The notes: generated from the letters alone by a model not told the origin. Positions 8,523 to 17,471 are shown, counted from the stretch's first letter. The stretch: DNA of 64,000 bases from Micromonospora sp. C95 (GCF_018070465.1 NZ_JAGPXT010000019.1:55732-119731), one strand, 5' to 3'. A program made the numbers and translations.

Positions 8523-8768
8523 TCACATCGGCGGCGTGACGTCCCGCCGCTCCTCGACCCGGCGGTACTCCACCGGCTCGTCGGTGGTGGTGGTGGCCGG
8601 CTGGCGACGGCGGCCCCAGACGAGCGTGGTCAGGATCAGGCCGAGTACGCCGGCGGCCATCAGGATCCAGCCGACCACGTCAAGATCGAGCCCGCCGATG
8701 CTGGCGTTGACCGCGAAGGTGAGGATGGCGCCGAGCGCCAACAGAAAGATGCTGGTACCGATACCCAT
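8523..8768 (-). CDS. DUF6458 family small membrane protein
   Basis: 81 aa with two transmembrane helices (IFLLALGAILTFAVNA and VGWILMAAGVLGLILTTLVW) joined by the conserved SIGGLDLDVVG loop, then a charged tail. The MGIGTSIFLLALGAIL start is characteristic of this actinobacterial family of unknown function. AGGAGG lies six bases before the ATG. Confidence 0.85.
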   Translation of the reverse strand: MGIGTSIFLLALGAILTFAVNASIGGLDLDVVGWILMAAGVLGLILTTLVWGRRRQPATTTTDEPVEYRRVEERRDVTPPM

Positions 8769-8923
8769 GACAGCCTCCTTTGTCCGGGGGGTGCGGTGTG
8801 CTGTCGGGAGGGGTCTGTACCCGGGTCAGGAGCGGCGCAATCACCGGCCGTCCCGGGGGTGGCGTCCCCAGCGATCTTGTCATCGGGTACAGTGGGCCCG
8901 TTCCCGGCGCTTGTCGGGAGCAG

Positions 8924-8996
8924 GCGGACGTAGCGCAGCTGGTAGCGCATCACCTTGCCAAGGTGAGGGTCGCGGGTTCGAATCCCGTCGTCCGCT
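8924..8996 (+). tRNA. tRNA-Gly(GCC), copy 2
   Basis: Sequence-identical to the gene at 6222 over all 73 bases. A TACAGT box at 8888-8893 is the likely -10. The flanks differ from copy 1. Confidence 0.97.
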
Positions 8997-9035
8997 CGCG
9001 GTTCGGCCACACCTGCCGGTGTCGCCGATCTCCAC

Positions 9036-9107
9036 GGGCGATTGGCGCAGTGGGAGCGCGCTTCCTTGACACGGAAGAGGTCACTGGTTCAAACCCAGTA
9101 TCGCCCA
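9036..9107 (+). tRNA. tRNA-Val(GAC), copy 2
   Basis: Identical to the tRNA body at 6415 (72 bases), but followed by CCC, so the 3' CCA is not encoded. It is separated by 39 bases from tRNA-Gly copy 2. No convincing terminator follows. Confidence 0.96.
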
Positions 9108-9292
9108 CCCGAAACGCGCGTACCCAGACGTAGCCCGCGCTGGCGGTGAAGCCGCTGGTCAGGTCGTTCTTGGGTGGTTCGTGCAGACAGTTCTTGTACG
9201 CCTTCGGGGCCAGGCCCCGGGAGGTTGTCGGGCTTCGGCTGCGATCTGATTGACCTGTCCGTGTGCGCCGCGCGGCATTCGGTGTCCTGTGA

Positions 9293-9541
9293 ACGGCGGG
9301 CCCGGCGACAGTTCGGTTTCTGCACGCAACCGTCGGCGAGTACCTCGGCGTCCGCGCGCTGGAGCGGGAACTGGCCGAACACCTCGAGGACGACATTCGA
9401 CAGCGCCGCCGCAGCCGGGTCGCGCGCCCGTGGGTGACCCCTTCGCTGTCGGGAGAAGTCCGGCGATGTCGAGTACAACGTCCACCACGGAGGTCGTGGG
9501 GCATGAAGAGGTGTCTTGCCATTCGCTCTACACCGGTGTAG
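9293..9541 (+). pseudogene. Possible remnant of a NACHT/STAND-type NTPase C-terminus
   Basis: An open frame of about 82 codons with coding-like GC bias but no start (a stop precedes it at 9290-9292). It reads FLHATVGEYLGVRALEREL, which resembles the FLHxTFxEYLxAxxL motif after the NTPase core of NACHT-type proteins. No P-loop is present. It could equally be chance; similarity is judged by eye from one motif only. Confidence 0.3.
9528..9541. promoter_or_regulatory. LacI-type operator upstream of the tandem esterase
   Basis: Perfect 14-bp palindrome CTACACCGGTGTAG with the central CCGG/CG step typical of LacI-family operators, 129 bases before the esterase start. The LacI gene downstream of the esterase is the obvious candidate regulator; this is inference. 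Confidence 0.5.
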
Positions 9542-9669
9542 GAAATGTATTGACTGCTGTGGATGTAGTCCGTCGCGGCTGTCGGGAAGGTCTCGGTGGC
9601 CGATCTCGATGGCGAGGCGCGTGCCTTCGATGCGGGAGGCCTTGACGCTCTGAGAGGAGCAGCAACGCG

Positions 9670-12180
9670 ATGTCACACAGCAGGGGCACCCGAATGACCA
9701 GCCTTGTCGCAGCTGCGGCTTTGGTGGCGGTGTCAGTCAACGCGGCCGCCCCGGCGGCTGCCGCGACCGACACGTGGCATTCGAACGACGACGTCTATCA
9801 CTATTTCAAGGTGCCGCAGTCGCAGGCCAGCAGCATCGTCGGCGGAACGCCGGCAACGCTCGAACTGGAGGCGAACATCGGCCCGAGCGGCACCTGGTCG
9901 GCGCTCGCGCTCGACCCGAGCGGCTCGGACTACGCCGCGAACGTCGGTCCGCTCGAGCCCGGGCTGTACCACTACCAGTACACCGCGACCATGCAGGACA
10001 GGTCGAAGGTGTCCTTCCGTCAGCCGGGCAGCCCGGTGGCGGTGACGTCGAAGCCAAGCTGGAACACCTTCTTCGTACCGGGTGAGTCGGTCGCGTGGAT
10101 GGACGACATCGCTGCGGGCGGGACGGTGGAGGAACTGTCCTACCCGAGCGCGACGGCGGCGGAGGACCGTACCGCCTTGGTGTGGACGCCACCCGGCTAC
10201 GACTCCGCCCGGGCCGAGGCGTACCCGGTCCTGTACCTGCTGAGCAGCGAGGGCCAGACAGCTCGTGAGTGGCTGGAACTTGGCCGGGCGAAGCAGATCC
10301 TCGACAACCTGGTCGCAGGCCGGGACGCCAAGCCGATGGTGGTCGTGATGGCTGACGCCAATTCCGCCGACCCCCGCGCCGAGCTGCTCACTGCCATCGT
10401 CCCCGCAGCACGGGCCGGCTACAACATCTCGTCTCGGCCCAAGAGTCAGGCGCTGGCCGGTGTCGCCACGGGTGCCGAGCAGGCGATCAGCATCCTCCGT
10501 AGCGATCCCGGCGCATTCGCCTACGTCGGTTCCTTCTCCGGCTCTGTCGACGGCCGGATCACCAGGGCGGCGGCCAAGGCGATCAACAAGGGCACCAAAC
10601 TGCTCCGGGTGTACGTCGGCAACACGCTCGATCCGTCCTACAACGACAACTACGACCTGCTGGTGGGCCTGAAGAGGTCCGGAGTGAAGTTCGAGTTCGA
10701 CGGCGTCAACCCCGACGACGGCGCCACCTGGGATGCGTGGCGGGCGAATCTGCGAGACTTCGCCGCTCGGCTCTTCGGACAGAAGGTCGTCCGCCACGGT
10801 GCCAGCAAGGGACACCGCGCGCTGACCCGGCCGTACGAGCCTCCGGCGGCCGGGTCGATCACGACCCCGCACATCGACCCGCACGGCATCGTCACGTTCG
10901 AGACCGGCACCCAGTGGGCTGGCGCGAAGGACGTCACGATCTGGGGAAACTGGGCTCCGAATGGCCAGTGGTTCCGGATCCCGATGGACAAGCAGCCCGA
11001 CGGCCGCTGGCGCACGACGATTGGACCGCTCGACGGCTACTACTACTACCGGTACGTGGTCGACGGCGTCGACGAGAAGGACCCCGCCGACACCGTCAAC
11101 ACCCACGTGATGGAGTCGCAGCTTTTCGTGCCAGGCGAGTCCGATGCGATGCTGGCCGATGTCCCCGAAGGCAGGGGCGGCGAGGTCGCGCTGATGACCT
11201 ACGACGGAGGCCAGGGCGCAGAGCGCTACGCGTACGTGTGGACGCCGCCAGGCTACGATCCTGACCGCGAAGCTGCCTACCCGGTGCTGTACCTGTACCA
11301 CGGCGGGGGCCAGAACTACGGCAGTTGGCTCGAGACCGGGCGGGCCAGGCAGATTCTCGACAACCACTACCTCAACGGGACAATGGTGCCGATGGTCGTG
11401 GTCATGCCCGACCAGAATGGCGTCGACTTCTGGACCGACCTCAGCCAGCACGTGATGCCAACCGCGGCGGACAAGTACAACATCTCGACTGATCCGGATG
11501 AGCAGGCGCTCGCCGGTCTGTCGTGGGGAGGCATGAACACCCTCAGCACGTGGCTCAGCCACCCGGGCGAGTTCGCCTACGTCGGTGTCTTCTCGGGGTT
11601 CCTGTTCTCCTACCCCAGCGGCGTCGACGCCGAGGCGATCAACGAAGGCACCAAGCTGGCAAGGCTGTACTCCGGTGACGTCGACTTCACGTACACGTTC
11701 ACCCAGAACACGATGCAGTGGCTGACCTCCCAGGGCATCGAGTACGAGTACGCCGGCACCTGGGTCGGACCGCATGGCTTCGACATCTGGATGGCGGATC
11801 TGATCGACTTCGTGCCGCGGATCTTCGCGCCTGAGTACCGGTTCGGCGGGGTGCGGCCACCATTGGCCGGCGACGGCTCCGACATCGTCAAAGCCGGACG
11901 CGCCGTGCCGGTCAAGTTCACCCTGACCGACGCAGACGGCGAGACGGTCACCGACGCGCGGCCGCGCCTCTACCTCGTGAAGAAGACCGACGGTGTGGCC
12001 GGCAACCGCGTTCCGGCAACACCTGTGCGAAAGAGGGCGGACAACACCGCGCGCTACAGCGCTGGCAGAGCCCAGTACATCTTCAACTGGAACACCAGCG
12101 GGCTCGCCCGGGGTGCCTACGAGTTGCAGATCGACCCGGTCCGCGGCTCCGTTCACACCATCGCCCTGACCATCAACTGA
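9670..12180 (+). CDS. Secreted tandem-module esterase (CE1/esterase D fold), first module degenerate
   Basis: 836 aa. A signal peptide (residues 1-33, ending AAPAAAAT) is followed by two repeats of an E-set/starch-binding-like domain plus an alpha/beta-hydrolase of the enterochelin-esterase/feruloyl-esterase type. In module 2 the nucleophile motif is GLSWGG and the catalytic His lies in WVGPHGFD, with Asp in YSGDVDF. In module 1 the equivalent positions read GVATGA and NPDDGATW, so Ser and His are lost and that half should be inactive. A C-terminal PVKFTLTD domain, common in actinobacterial secreted enzymes, closes the protein. The substrate is probably an acylated plant polysaccharide. GAGAGGAG precedes the ATG. 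Confidence 0.8.
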   Translation: MSHSRGTRMTSLVAAAALVAVSVNAAAPAAAATDTWHSNDDVYHYFKVPQSQASSIVGGTPATLELEANIGPSGTWSALALDPSGSDYAANVGPLEPGLYHYQYTATMQDRSKVSFRQPGSPVAVTSKPSWNTFFVPGESVAWMDDIAAGGTVEELSYPSATAAEDRTALVWTPPGYDSARAEAYPVLYLLSSEGQTAREWLELGRAKQILDNLVAGRDAKPMVVVMADANSADPRAELLTAIVPAARAGYNISSRPKSQALAGVATGAEQAISILRSDPGAFAYVGSFSGSVDGRITRAAAKAINKGTKLLRVYVGNTLDPSYNDNYDLLVGLKRSGVKFEFDGVNPDDGATWDAWRANLRDFAARLFGQKVVRHGASKGHRALTRPYEPPAAGSITTPHIDPHGIVTFETGTQWAGAKDVTIWGNWAPNGQWFRIPMDKQPDGRWRTTIGPLDGYYYYRYVVDGVDEKDPADTVNTHVMESQLFVPGESDAMLADVPEGRGGEVALMTYDGGQGAERYAYVWTPPGYDPDREAAYPVLYLYHGGGQNYGSWLETGRARQILDNHYLNGTMVPMVVVMPDQNGVDFWTDLSQHVMPTAADKYNISTDPDEQALAGLSWGGMNTLSTWLSHPGEFAYVGVFSGFLFSYPSGVDAEAINEGTKLARLYSGDVDFTYTFTQNTMQWLTSQGIEYEYAGTWVGPHGFDIWMADLIDFVPRIFAPEYRFGGVRPPLAGDGSDIVKAGRAVPVKFTLTDADGETVTDARPRLYLVKKTDGVAGNRVPATPVRKRADNTARYSAGRAQYIFNWNTSGLARGAYELQIDPVRGSVHTIALTIN

Positions 12181-12197
12181 CCTCGCGTCACGCGGCT

Positions 12198-12221
12198 GGC
12201 CCGCCCCGGATCGGGCGGGCC
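12198..12221 (+). terminator. Terminator of the esterase gene
   Basis: Hairpin with 9-bp arms GGCCCGCCC / GGGCGGGCC, 17 bases after the stop codon. Confidence 0.65.
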
Positions 12222-12295
12222 GGCCGCTGCGTCCGGGGGTCGTGAATGGGGCGACTTATACGCTGGCCGCGAATCGACGAGCGGCGGGAGAGGCC

Positions 12296-13342
12296 GTGGC
12301 ACGCAAGACCAACGGGTCGGCGACGATGCGCGACGTTGCCCGACTCGCCGGGGTGTCGATCAAGACGGTGTCCAACATTCTCAACGGCTATCAGTACGTG
12401 CGTCCGGAAACCCGCGAGCGGGTGGACAACGCGATCCGTGAGCTGGGCTACCACGTGAATGTGTCGGCGCGGAACCTGAGCCGAGGCCGGACCGGGGCGA
12501 TCGCTCTGGTGCTGCCGTCGCTGCGCGTTGTGTACTTCGCCGAACTTGCGGACGCTGTCATGCGAGAGGCGTCCAGGCGAGGCCTGACCGTCTTCATCGA
12601 GCAGACCAACGCTGAGCGCGACCGCGAGTTGCGGGTACTGGACGGCAGCTACCGGTCACGCTTCGACGGCGTGCTGTACTCCCCGCTCGCGCTGGGCCAG
12701 AAAGACCTCCCGCTGTTCGACGTCGACTTCCCCCTCGTGCTCCTGGGTGAGCGGGTGTTCGATGGCGGCCTCGACCACGTCACGATGAGCAACGTCGAGG
12801 GAGCACGTGCGGCGACCGAGCACGTCCTGGACCGGGGTGCGACCACGGTAGTTCCCCTGGGAGTCAAGGACGACCCGTCGCCGAGCAGCGGAACGCTGCG
12901 ATTCCAGGGCTTCCGGGACGCCCTCCGGTCACGAGGGCTCGACGTCGACCCACGCGCGACCATCGGTGTACCCGACTATTTCCACTCCACCGGCGCCACG
13001 ACGATCGCTCGCATCCTGGACAGCGGCGTCAAGCCCGACGCGGTTGTGGCGTTCGCCGACACACTCGCGCTGGGTGCGCTCGCCGCCTTTCAGGACCGCG
13101 GCCTACGGGTTCCCGAGGACGTCCTGCTGATCGGCTTCGACAACATCGACGAAGCGAACTATTCTCGACCTCCGCTGAGCACCATCGACCCCGGCCGCGA
13201 CGTGATCGCACACCAGGCAGTCGTCCTGTTGGAAGAGCGGATCCAGCTCCAGTTCGACGGTGTGCCGCGAGAGGAACAGCCGGCGCCCCGGAGGATGGTC
13301 GTCGACTTCGAACTGATCCAGAGGCAGTCGACGCTGCGCTGA
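12296..13342 (+). CDS. LacI family transcriptional regulator
   Basis: 348 aa from the GTG at 12296, with GGGAG five bases before it. The N-terminal HTH is MRDVARLAGVSIKTVSNILNG, with a hinge helix (VNVSARNLSRGRTG), and the periplasmic-binding-protein-like domain ends ... LLIGFDNIDEANYSRPPLSTIDP, as is usual in the family. Lying directly downstream of the esterase and far diverged from the LacI pair at 19-21 kb, it probably controls the esterase through the palindrome at 9528. The effector is likely a sugar or acylated sugar. Confidence 0.88.
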   Translation: MARKTNGSATMRDVARLAGVSIKTVSNILNGYQYVRPETRERVDNAIRELGYHVNVSARNLSRGRTGAIALVLPSLRVVYFAELADAVMREASRRGLTVFIEQTNAERDRELRVLDGSYRSRFDGVLYSPLALGQKDLPLFDVDFPLVLLGERVFDGGLDHVTMSNVEGARAATEHVLDRGATTVVPLGVKDDPSPSSGTLRFQGFRDALRSRGLDVDPRATIGVPDYFHSTGATTIARILDSGVKPDAVVAFADTLALGALAAFQDRGLRVPEDVLLIGFDNIDEANYSRPPLSTIDPGRDVIAHQAVVLLEERIQLQFDGVPREEQPAPRRMVVDFELIQRQSTLR

Positions 13343-13457
13343 GGCCGTCCTGCCACACCGGTTGCGCAATTGCTACGACGGCGCCAGTCGGCGTACTGCT
13401 GTGACTGGCACATCTGGGCCGTGAACTGGGAACAACGCGGTTCCTATTCGGCGATCC

Positions 13458-14126
13458 TCAGCGACCGTCGGCGCTGGTGGGCAGGGCGAAGCGCCAGCCG
13501 TCCGCGTGCAGGGTGGGGATGGCCCGGTCGACGGCGTCGACGGTCTGGCTGCGGTCGCCGCCGCCGTCATGCAGCAGCACCACCGCGCCCGGTGCGACAC
13601 CCTCGACGAGACGCCGCAGCAGTTCGTCGGTACCGGGCGGCTCCCAGTCGGTGACGGCGAGCCGCCAGGCCATCGGCCGCATCCCGAGCGCCGTGGCCAC
13701 GCCGGGCGTCTGGCCCCAGGTTCCGTACGGTGCCCGGAAATAGGGGACCCGGACGTGCGGGACGGCGTGGCGGATGACCGCGTTGGTCTCCAGCAGGTCC
13801 GAGGCGATCCGGCCGGCGGTCCAGGAACCCATGTCGTCGTGGTGCATGCTGTGGTTGCCCAGCGCGTGCCCGGCCGCGACGATTCGGCGTACCAGCTCGG
13901 GGTGCTCGATGACCCGGTCGCCCTGAAGGAAGAAGACCGCCCGCACGTGGTGGGCGGCCAGGACGTCGAGCAGGCGCGGGGTGTGCTCCGGGTGCGGTCC
14001 GTCGTCGAAGGTGAGGCAGATGACCCGCTCGGTGCCGATCACCTCGGTGGGGCGTACCGGTGGCGGTCCGACGTCCAACCTGGACGCGGCACGCGGTGGG
14101 CGCAGGGGCTGCGTGGTGGACGACAT
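13458..14126 (-). CDS. Polysaccharide deacetylase (carbohydrate esterase family 4)
   Basis: 222 aa from the ATG at 14126. All NodB-domain motifs are present: TFDDGPH, HSMHH (metal His), RAPYGTWG, a DW in VTDWEPPG, and LLHDGGGDR. CE4 enzymes remove acetyl groups from xylan, chitin or peptidoglycan using a divalent metal. No signal peptide is seen from this start, which is unusual for a wall or xylan enzyme. It sits after the GH10 xylanase on the same strand but beyond a strong terminator, so a link to xylan use is plausible, not shown. Confidence 0.85.
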   Translation of the reverse strand: MSSTTQPLRPPRAASRLDVGPPPVRPTEVIGTERVICLTFDDGPHPEHTPRLLDVLAAHHVRAVFFLQGDRVIEHPELVRRIVAAGHALGNHSMHHDDMGSWTAGRIASDLLETNAVIRHAVPHVRVPYFRAPYGTWGQTPGVATALGMRPMAWRLAVTDWEPPGTDELLRRLVEGVAPGAVVLLHDGGGDRSQTVDAVDRAIPTLHADGWRFALPTSADGR

Positions 14127-14150
14127 CGGTCGGACCTTCCGCTGGGTGGT

Positions 14151-14185
14151 GGGCCGTGTGGGGCGCCGAGCGCCCCACACGGCCC
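14151..14185 (-). terminator. Strong terminator of the xylanase gene
   Basis: Perfect 15-bp stem, GGGCCGTGTGGGGCG against CGCCCCACACGGCCC, with a 5-nt loop, between the xylanase stop and the deacetylase start. Confidence 0.75.
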
Positions 14186-14224
14186 GCTGGTGGTGGATGG
14201 CTGGTCCGCCCGCCGTGACGAGGG

Positions 14225-15418
14225 TCAGCGGCGGGGCTTGGGTGCGATGCGGGGCAGGACGAACGGCGGGCCGGCGAGGATCAGGTCAGACTTGATCTCG
14301 TGGTAGGCCAGCTTGGGCTGGTAGTTCTCGTCCATGATGGTGGCCAGGCCCTCCGGCGGGTCGTCGAACCAGCCCGGCACCCAGGAGTGCTTGTCGCTGA
14401 AGCCCCAGACGGTGTACGAGAGGCAGCTGCGGACGAGCAGGCAGGCCTTCATCAGCACGCTGTGGTTGGCGGCCGACGCCTGCAACCTCGGGTTGATCTC
14501 CTCGGAGTTGCCGGCCTGGACCGCCTCGGTCATCTGGCTGCGGACGTCGACCTCGGTGAACGCGGTCGCCACGCCGAGCGAGGTGAACTTCTTCAGCGCC
14601 TCGGTGACCTGGAAGGTGTTGAAGTTGCCGTACTGGGTGCCGAGGTGGCCCTGTGCGCCGACCCCGTCGATCGGTACGCCCTGGGCGCGCAGCCGCTTGA
14701 CCATGTCGTAGACGAACTGGGTCTTGTCGTCGGCCGGGTTGCCGGAGCCGAACGCCTCGATGTTGTAGTCGTTGTAGAACAGCAGCGCCCTGGGGTCGGC
14801 GGCGCGGGCCCACCGGAACGCGTCGGCGATGTAGCCGGGCCCGAGGTTCTCGGCCCAGAAACCCTTGTAGTGCAGGGTGGGCGGGGTGTCCCAGGGGTCG
14901 CTGACCGCCTCGTTGACGACATCCCACTGCCAGATCTTGCCCTTGTAGCGCTTGACCACCGTGGTGATGTGCTTGCGCAGCAGCTCGCGCAGCTCCTGCT
15001 TGCTGATGGAGCCGTCGGCGACGCCTTCGGTCAGCCACTGCGGCAACTGGTTGTGCCAGACGAGTACGTGACCCCGTACGCTCTGGCGGTTGCGCTTGGC
15101 GAAGTTGACCAGTTGGTCGGCCGGCTCCCAGTTGTAGGTGCCGCGGGTGGGTTCGAGGCTCTCCCACTTCATGGCGTTCTCGGCGGTGACCGAGACGAAC
15201 TCGGAGGCGGCGATCTTGCGGTACTCCGGGTCGGCGGTGTCGTTCAGGGCGTCCGCGCTGACCGCGGTCCCGATCTGCAGGCCATGGCGCAGGCCGAGGG
15301 CGCCCAGGGTCTGTGCGGTCGGGTCGTATGGCCGGCCGGCCGTGGCCGGCACCATGTTCAATGTCGCTGCGGTCGCGACGGCGACCGCACCGACGGCCAT
15401 CCACCGTCTCAACTTCAT
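14225..15418 (-). CDS. Secreted endo-1,4-beta-xylanase, GH10
   Basis: 397 aa. ATG at 15418 is preferred over ATG at 15424 because GAGAGGA sits directly against the latter. A signal peptide (KLRRWMAVGAVAVATAATLNM) is followed by one complete GH10 barrel: VTAENAMKWE, GHVLVWH, the acid/base Glu of WDVVNEAV (about 170) and the nucleophile Glu of TEVDV (about 289). It cleaves internal xylan bonds outside the cell. There is no carbohydrate-binding module. Divergent spacing and several TTCCGG-type sites upstream suggest LacI-family control together with GH43 and the binding protein. Confidence 0.95.
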   Translation of the reverse strand: MKLRRWMAVGAVAVATAATLNMVPATAGRPYDPTAQTLGALGLRHGLQIGTAVSADALNDTADPEYRKIAASEFVSVTAENAMKWESLEPTRGTYNWEPADQLVNFAKRNRQSVRGHVLVWHNQLPQWLTEGVADGSISKQELRELLRKHITTVVKRYKGKIWQWDVVNEAVSDPWDTPPTLHYKGFWAENLGPGYIADAFRWARAADPRALLFYNDYNIEAFGSGNPADDKTQFVYDMVKRLRAQGVPIDGVGAQGHLGTQYGNFNTFQVTEALKKFTSLGVATAFTEVDVRSQMTEAVQAGNSEEINPRLQASAANHSVLMKACLLVRSCLSYTVWGFSDKHSWVPGWFDDPPEGLATIMDENYQPKLAYHEIKSDLILAGPPFVLPRIAPKPRR

Positions 15419-15545
15419 CTGCATTCCTCTCGATCTTCGATCGACATAAGTCGATCATGAAGTGCCGGGTTCGGGCCGGTGCTGAGCAGGTTGGCAGCGT
15501 TGCGTGGCGCGCTGGGCCGGACGTGGCATGTGCCCGGGAGGAGCG

Positions 15546-15560
15546 CCGATATTTTTCCGG
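15546..15560. promoter_or_regulatory. Candidate xylan-regulon operator
   Basis: CCGATATTTTTCCGG, an imperfect palindrome 128 bases upstream of the xylanase ATG. The identical 15-mer recurs at 21303, after the second twin LacI gene, and CCGATATTTT also occurs (minus strand) at 17621-17630. Confidence 0.5.
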
Positions 15561-15668
15561 ATGTCGATCGGTAACTTGGCCGAAACGTTAGGGCTATCGA
15601 TGCCCGCAGTCAACCACGAAAAATTCCGGAAGTCGGTCGTATGCACTGCTGGAACGTCCGGTTTACAA

Positions 15669-15682
15669 CCGGAAACTTCCGG
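15669..15682. promoter_or_regulatory. Candidate xylan-regulon operator, perfect palindrome
   Basis: CCGGAA-AC-TTCCGG. The related, less perfect site CGAAAAATTCCG is at 15618-15629. Confidence 0.45.
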
Positions 15683-15848
15683 ATCCAACCTCCGGCTTCG
15701 CGGCCCGGCTGAGCCGCCGAACATCGCGCGGAAAGTGGCCGGGCCGGCTCGCTCCCGCGGGTTCCGTGGACGGGGTCGAGCCGGCCCGGGGCCCTGGACC
15801 CGGTCGGCAGCGGGTCGATCGGTCGGCGTGGCGGCAGGTCGATGCAGA

Positions 15849-17471
15849 TCAGTGTTCGAGGTAGGTGGCGTGGTCGAAGTCGGCGTAGCGGCCGTCGCCG
15901 CCGATGTCCTGCACCCAGAGGCCGAGCAGGGCGCCGGTGAAGCCCCAGGCCGCCGGCTCGCCGTCGACGATCCGGGCCGCGTGTTCGTCCGAGAGGATGG
16001 TGGCGTCCAGTTCCACCGGCAGTCGTCGCCAACCGTCACCCAGGTCGTACGCGAAGTGCAGCACCGGGCCGTCGAAGGTGACCCGCAGGCCCACCCGCAG
16101 CCGGCCGCCGGTGTCGACGGTCAGCTGTGGATACGCGGTGCGGTGGCCACCGTCGCAGCTGAGCAGCTCCAGCACGGACCGTCCGTCGTCGGCCCGGGTC
16201 AGGTAGAGGTGGTGCCAGTTCTCGGTGTTGTAGTAACCGGTGATGCCCGCCAGGTGCCGGTGGTCGCCCGGGTCGAACTCGACGACGGTCTCCAGCGAGC
16301 AACGAACCGCGCCCACCGGCCGCGCGACCAGGCTCGGCGTCTGCTTACCGACGGGGGACTGGCCGCCGTGCACCCGCAGATACGACGGGCGGGAGCGCAG
16401 GTCGATCCAGTCGTCCGTCGCCGGTCGACGCAGGGTCGACCAGCCGGCACCCAGTCGCGGAGCGTCGAAGTGGTCGGTGGCCGGCTCGTCGGGCCACGGA
16501 TGGGCCGGCAGGTCCGGGGCGGGGATCTCGTCGGCCGGCACCCGGCCGGACACGCACGGCCAGCCGCCCGGCGACCAGTCGACCTTCTGTATCGCGGTCT
16601 CCCGACCGAGGACGCAGTTGCCGAGCGGAGTGTAGGGACGGGCCACCAGATGAGCCAGGTACCACTCGCCGTGCTGGGTGCGTACCAGGCTGCCGTGGCC
16701 GGCCTTCTGCAGCGTCAGGTCCGGGCGGCCGACCGAGGTGAGCAGCGGCCCGGCCGGGTCCACCTCGTACGGTCCGAACAGCTCCCGCGACCGGGCCACC
16801 GTGACCTGGTGCTCCCAGCTGGTGCCGCCCTCGGCGGTGACCAGCCAGTACCAGCCGTCGTGCCGGTAGAGGTGCGGTCCCTCGGTCAGACCGACCTCGG
16901 TGCCGGTGAAGATGATCCGGGGTCGGCCGACCAGTTGCCGCCGGGCCGGGTCATACTGCTGAATCTCGATGCCACCGAAGCGGTCGCGCCCCGGCCGCCA
17001 GTCAGCACTCATCGCCAGTAGCCAGGAGGTGCCGTCGTCGTCGTGGAACAGCGCGGCGTCGAAGCCGTGCGAGTGCAGCCGTACCGGGTCCGACCACGGT
17101 CCCGTGATGCTCGGCGCGGTGGTGAGGAAGTTCTGTGCGTCCCAGTAACCGCTGGCGAAGCTGGCGACGTCGCTGTAGACAAGGTGGAACAGCCCGTCGT
17201 GGTACGTGAGGTCGGGTGCCCAGATCCCGTTGGAGTCGCCGCAGCCGCGCAGGTCGAGCAGGCGGCGTTCGGTGATGATGCCACCGAGTTCCCGCCAGTG
17301 GACGAGATCGTTCGAGTGGTGCACCCGTACGCCGGGATACCACTCGAAGGTCGAGGTCGCCAGATAGTAGTCATCGTCGACCCGCAGGATGGACGGGTCC
17401 GGATGAAAGCCGGTCAGGACAGGGTTGCGGATCGACCGGGCGATTGCCACGTCTGCGATCTCGGTCGACAT
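15849..17471 (-). CDS. Beta-xylosidase, GH43 (subfamily 11-like)
   Basis: 540 aa from the ATG at 17471, with GAAGGAG upstream; the open frame extends further but without family similarity. The five-bladed propeller begins NPVLTGFHPDPS with catalytic base Asp at about 25; the third acid lies in HGFDAALFHDDDG and the general acid Glu at about 198 in LTEGPH. A C-terminal beta-sandwich (YNTENWHHLYL) is typical of GH43 xylosidases. No signal peptide, so it should act inside the cell on imported xylo-oligosaccharides. It is divergent from the binding-protein gene. Confidence 0.93.
   Translation of the reverse strand: MSTEIADVAIARSIRNPVLTGFHPDPSILRVDDDYYLATSTFEWYPGVRVHHSNDLVHWRELGGIITERRLLDLRGCGDSNGIWAPDLTYHDGLFHLVYSDVASFASGYWDAQNFLTTAPSITGPWSDPVRLHSHGFDAALFHDDDGTSWLLAMSADWRPGRDRFGGIEIQQYDPARRQLVGRPRIIFTGTEVGLTEGPHLYRHDGWYWLVTAEGGTSWEHQVTVARSRELFGPYEVDPAGPLLTSVGRPDLTLQKAGHGSLVRTQHGEWYLAHLVARPYTPLGNCVLGRETAIQKVDWSPGGWPCVSGRVPADEIPAPDLPAHPWPDEPATDHFDAPRLGAGWSTLRRPATDDWIDLRSRPSYLRVHGGQSPVGKQTPSLVARPVGAVRCSLETVVEFDPGDHRHLAGITGYYNTENWHHLYLTRADDGRSVLELLSCDGGHRTAYPQLTVDTGGRLRVGLRVTFDGPVLHFAYDLGDGWRRLPVELDATILSDEHAARIVDGEPAAWGFTGALLGLWVQDIGGDGRYADFDHATYLEH

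Larger units (their letters stand above)
9108..9669. other. Gene-poor stretch after tRNA-Val
   Basis: About 560 bases with no intact gene. It holds a possible gene remnant (9293-9541) and a perfect palindrome (9528-9541). The only good ribosome-binding site is GAGAGGAG at 9652-9659, belonging to the esterase that starts at 9670. A degraded stretch next to a tRNA gene suggests the scar of an old insertion. Confidence 0.5.
15419..15848. other. Regulatory intergenic region upstream of the xylanase
   Basis: 430 bases without a gene between the GH10 start and the GH43 stop. It contains at least three AT-rich TTCCGG-type sites (15546, around 15618, 15669) in otherwise very GC-rich DNA. These most likely hold the xylanase promoter and operators. 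Confidence 0.6.

Noticed and set aside
9111..9260. Minus-strand open frame after tRNA-Val as a transposase end
   Set aside because: I could not match it to any transposase motif; it runs into the tRNA genes, so it is not a gene.
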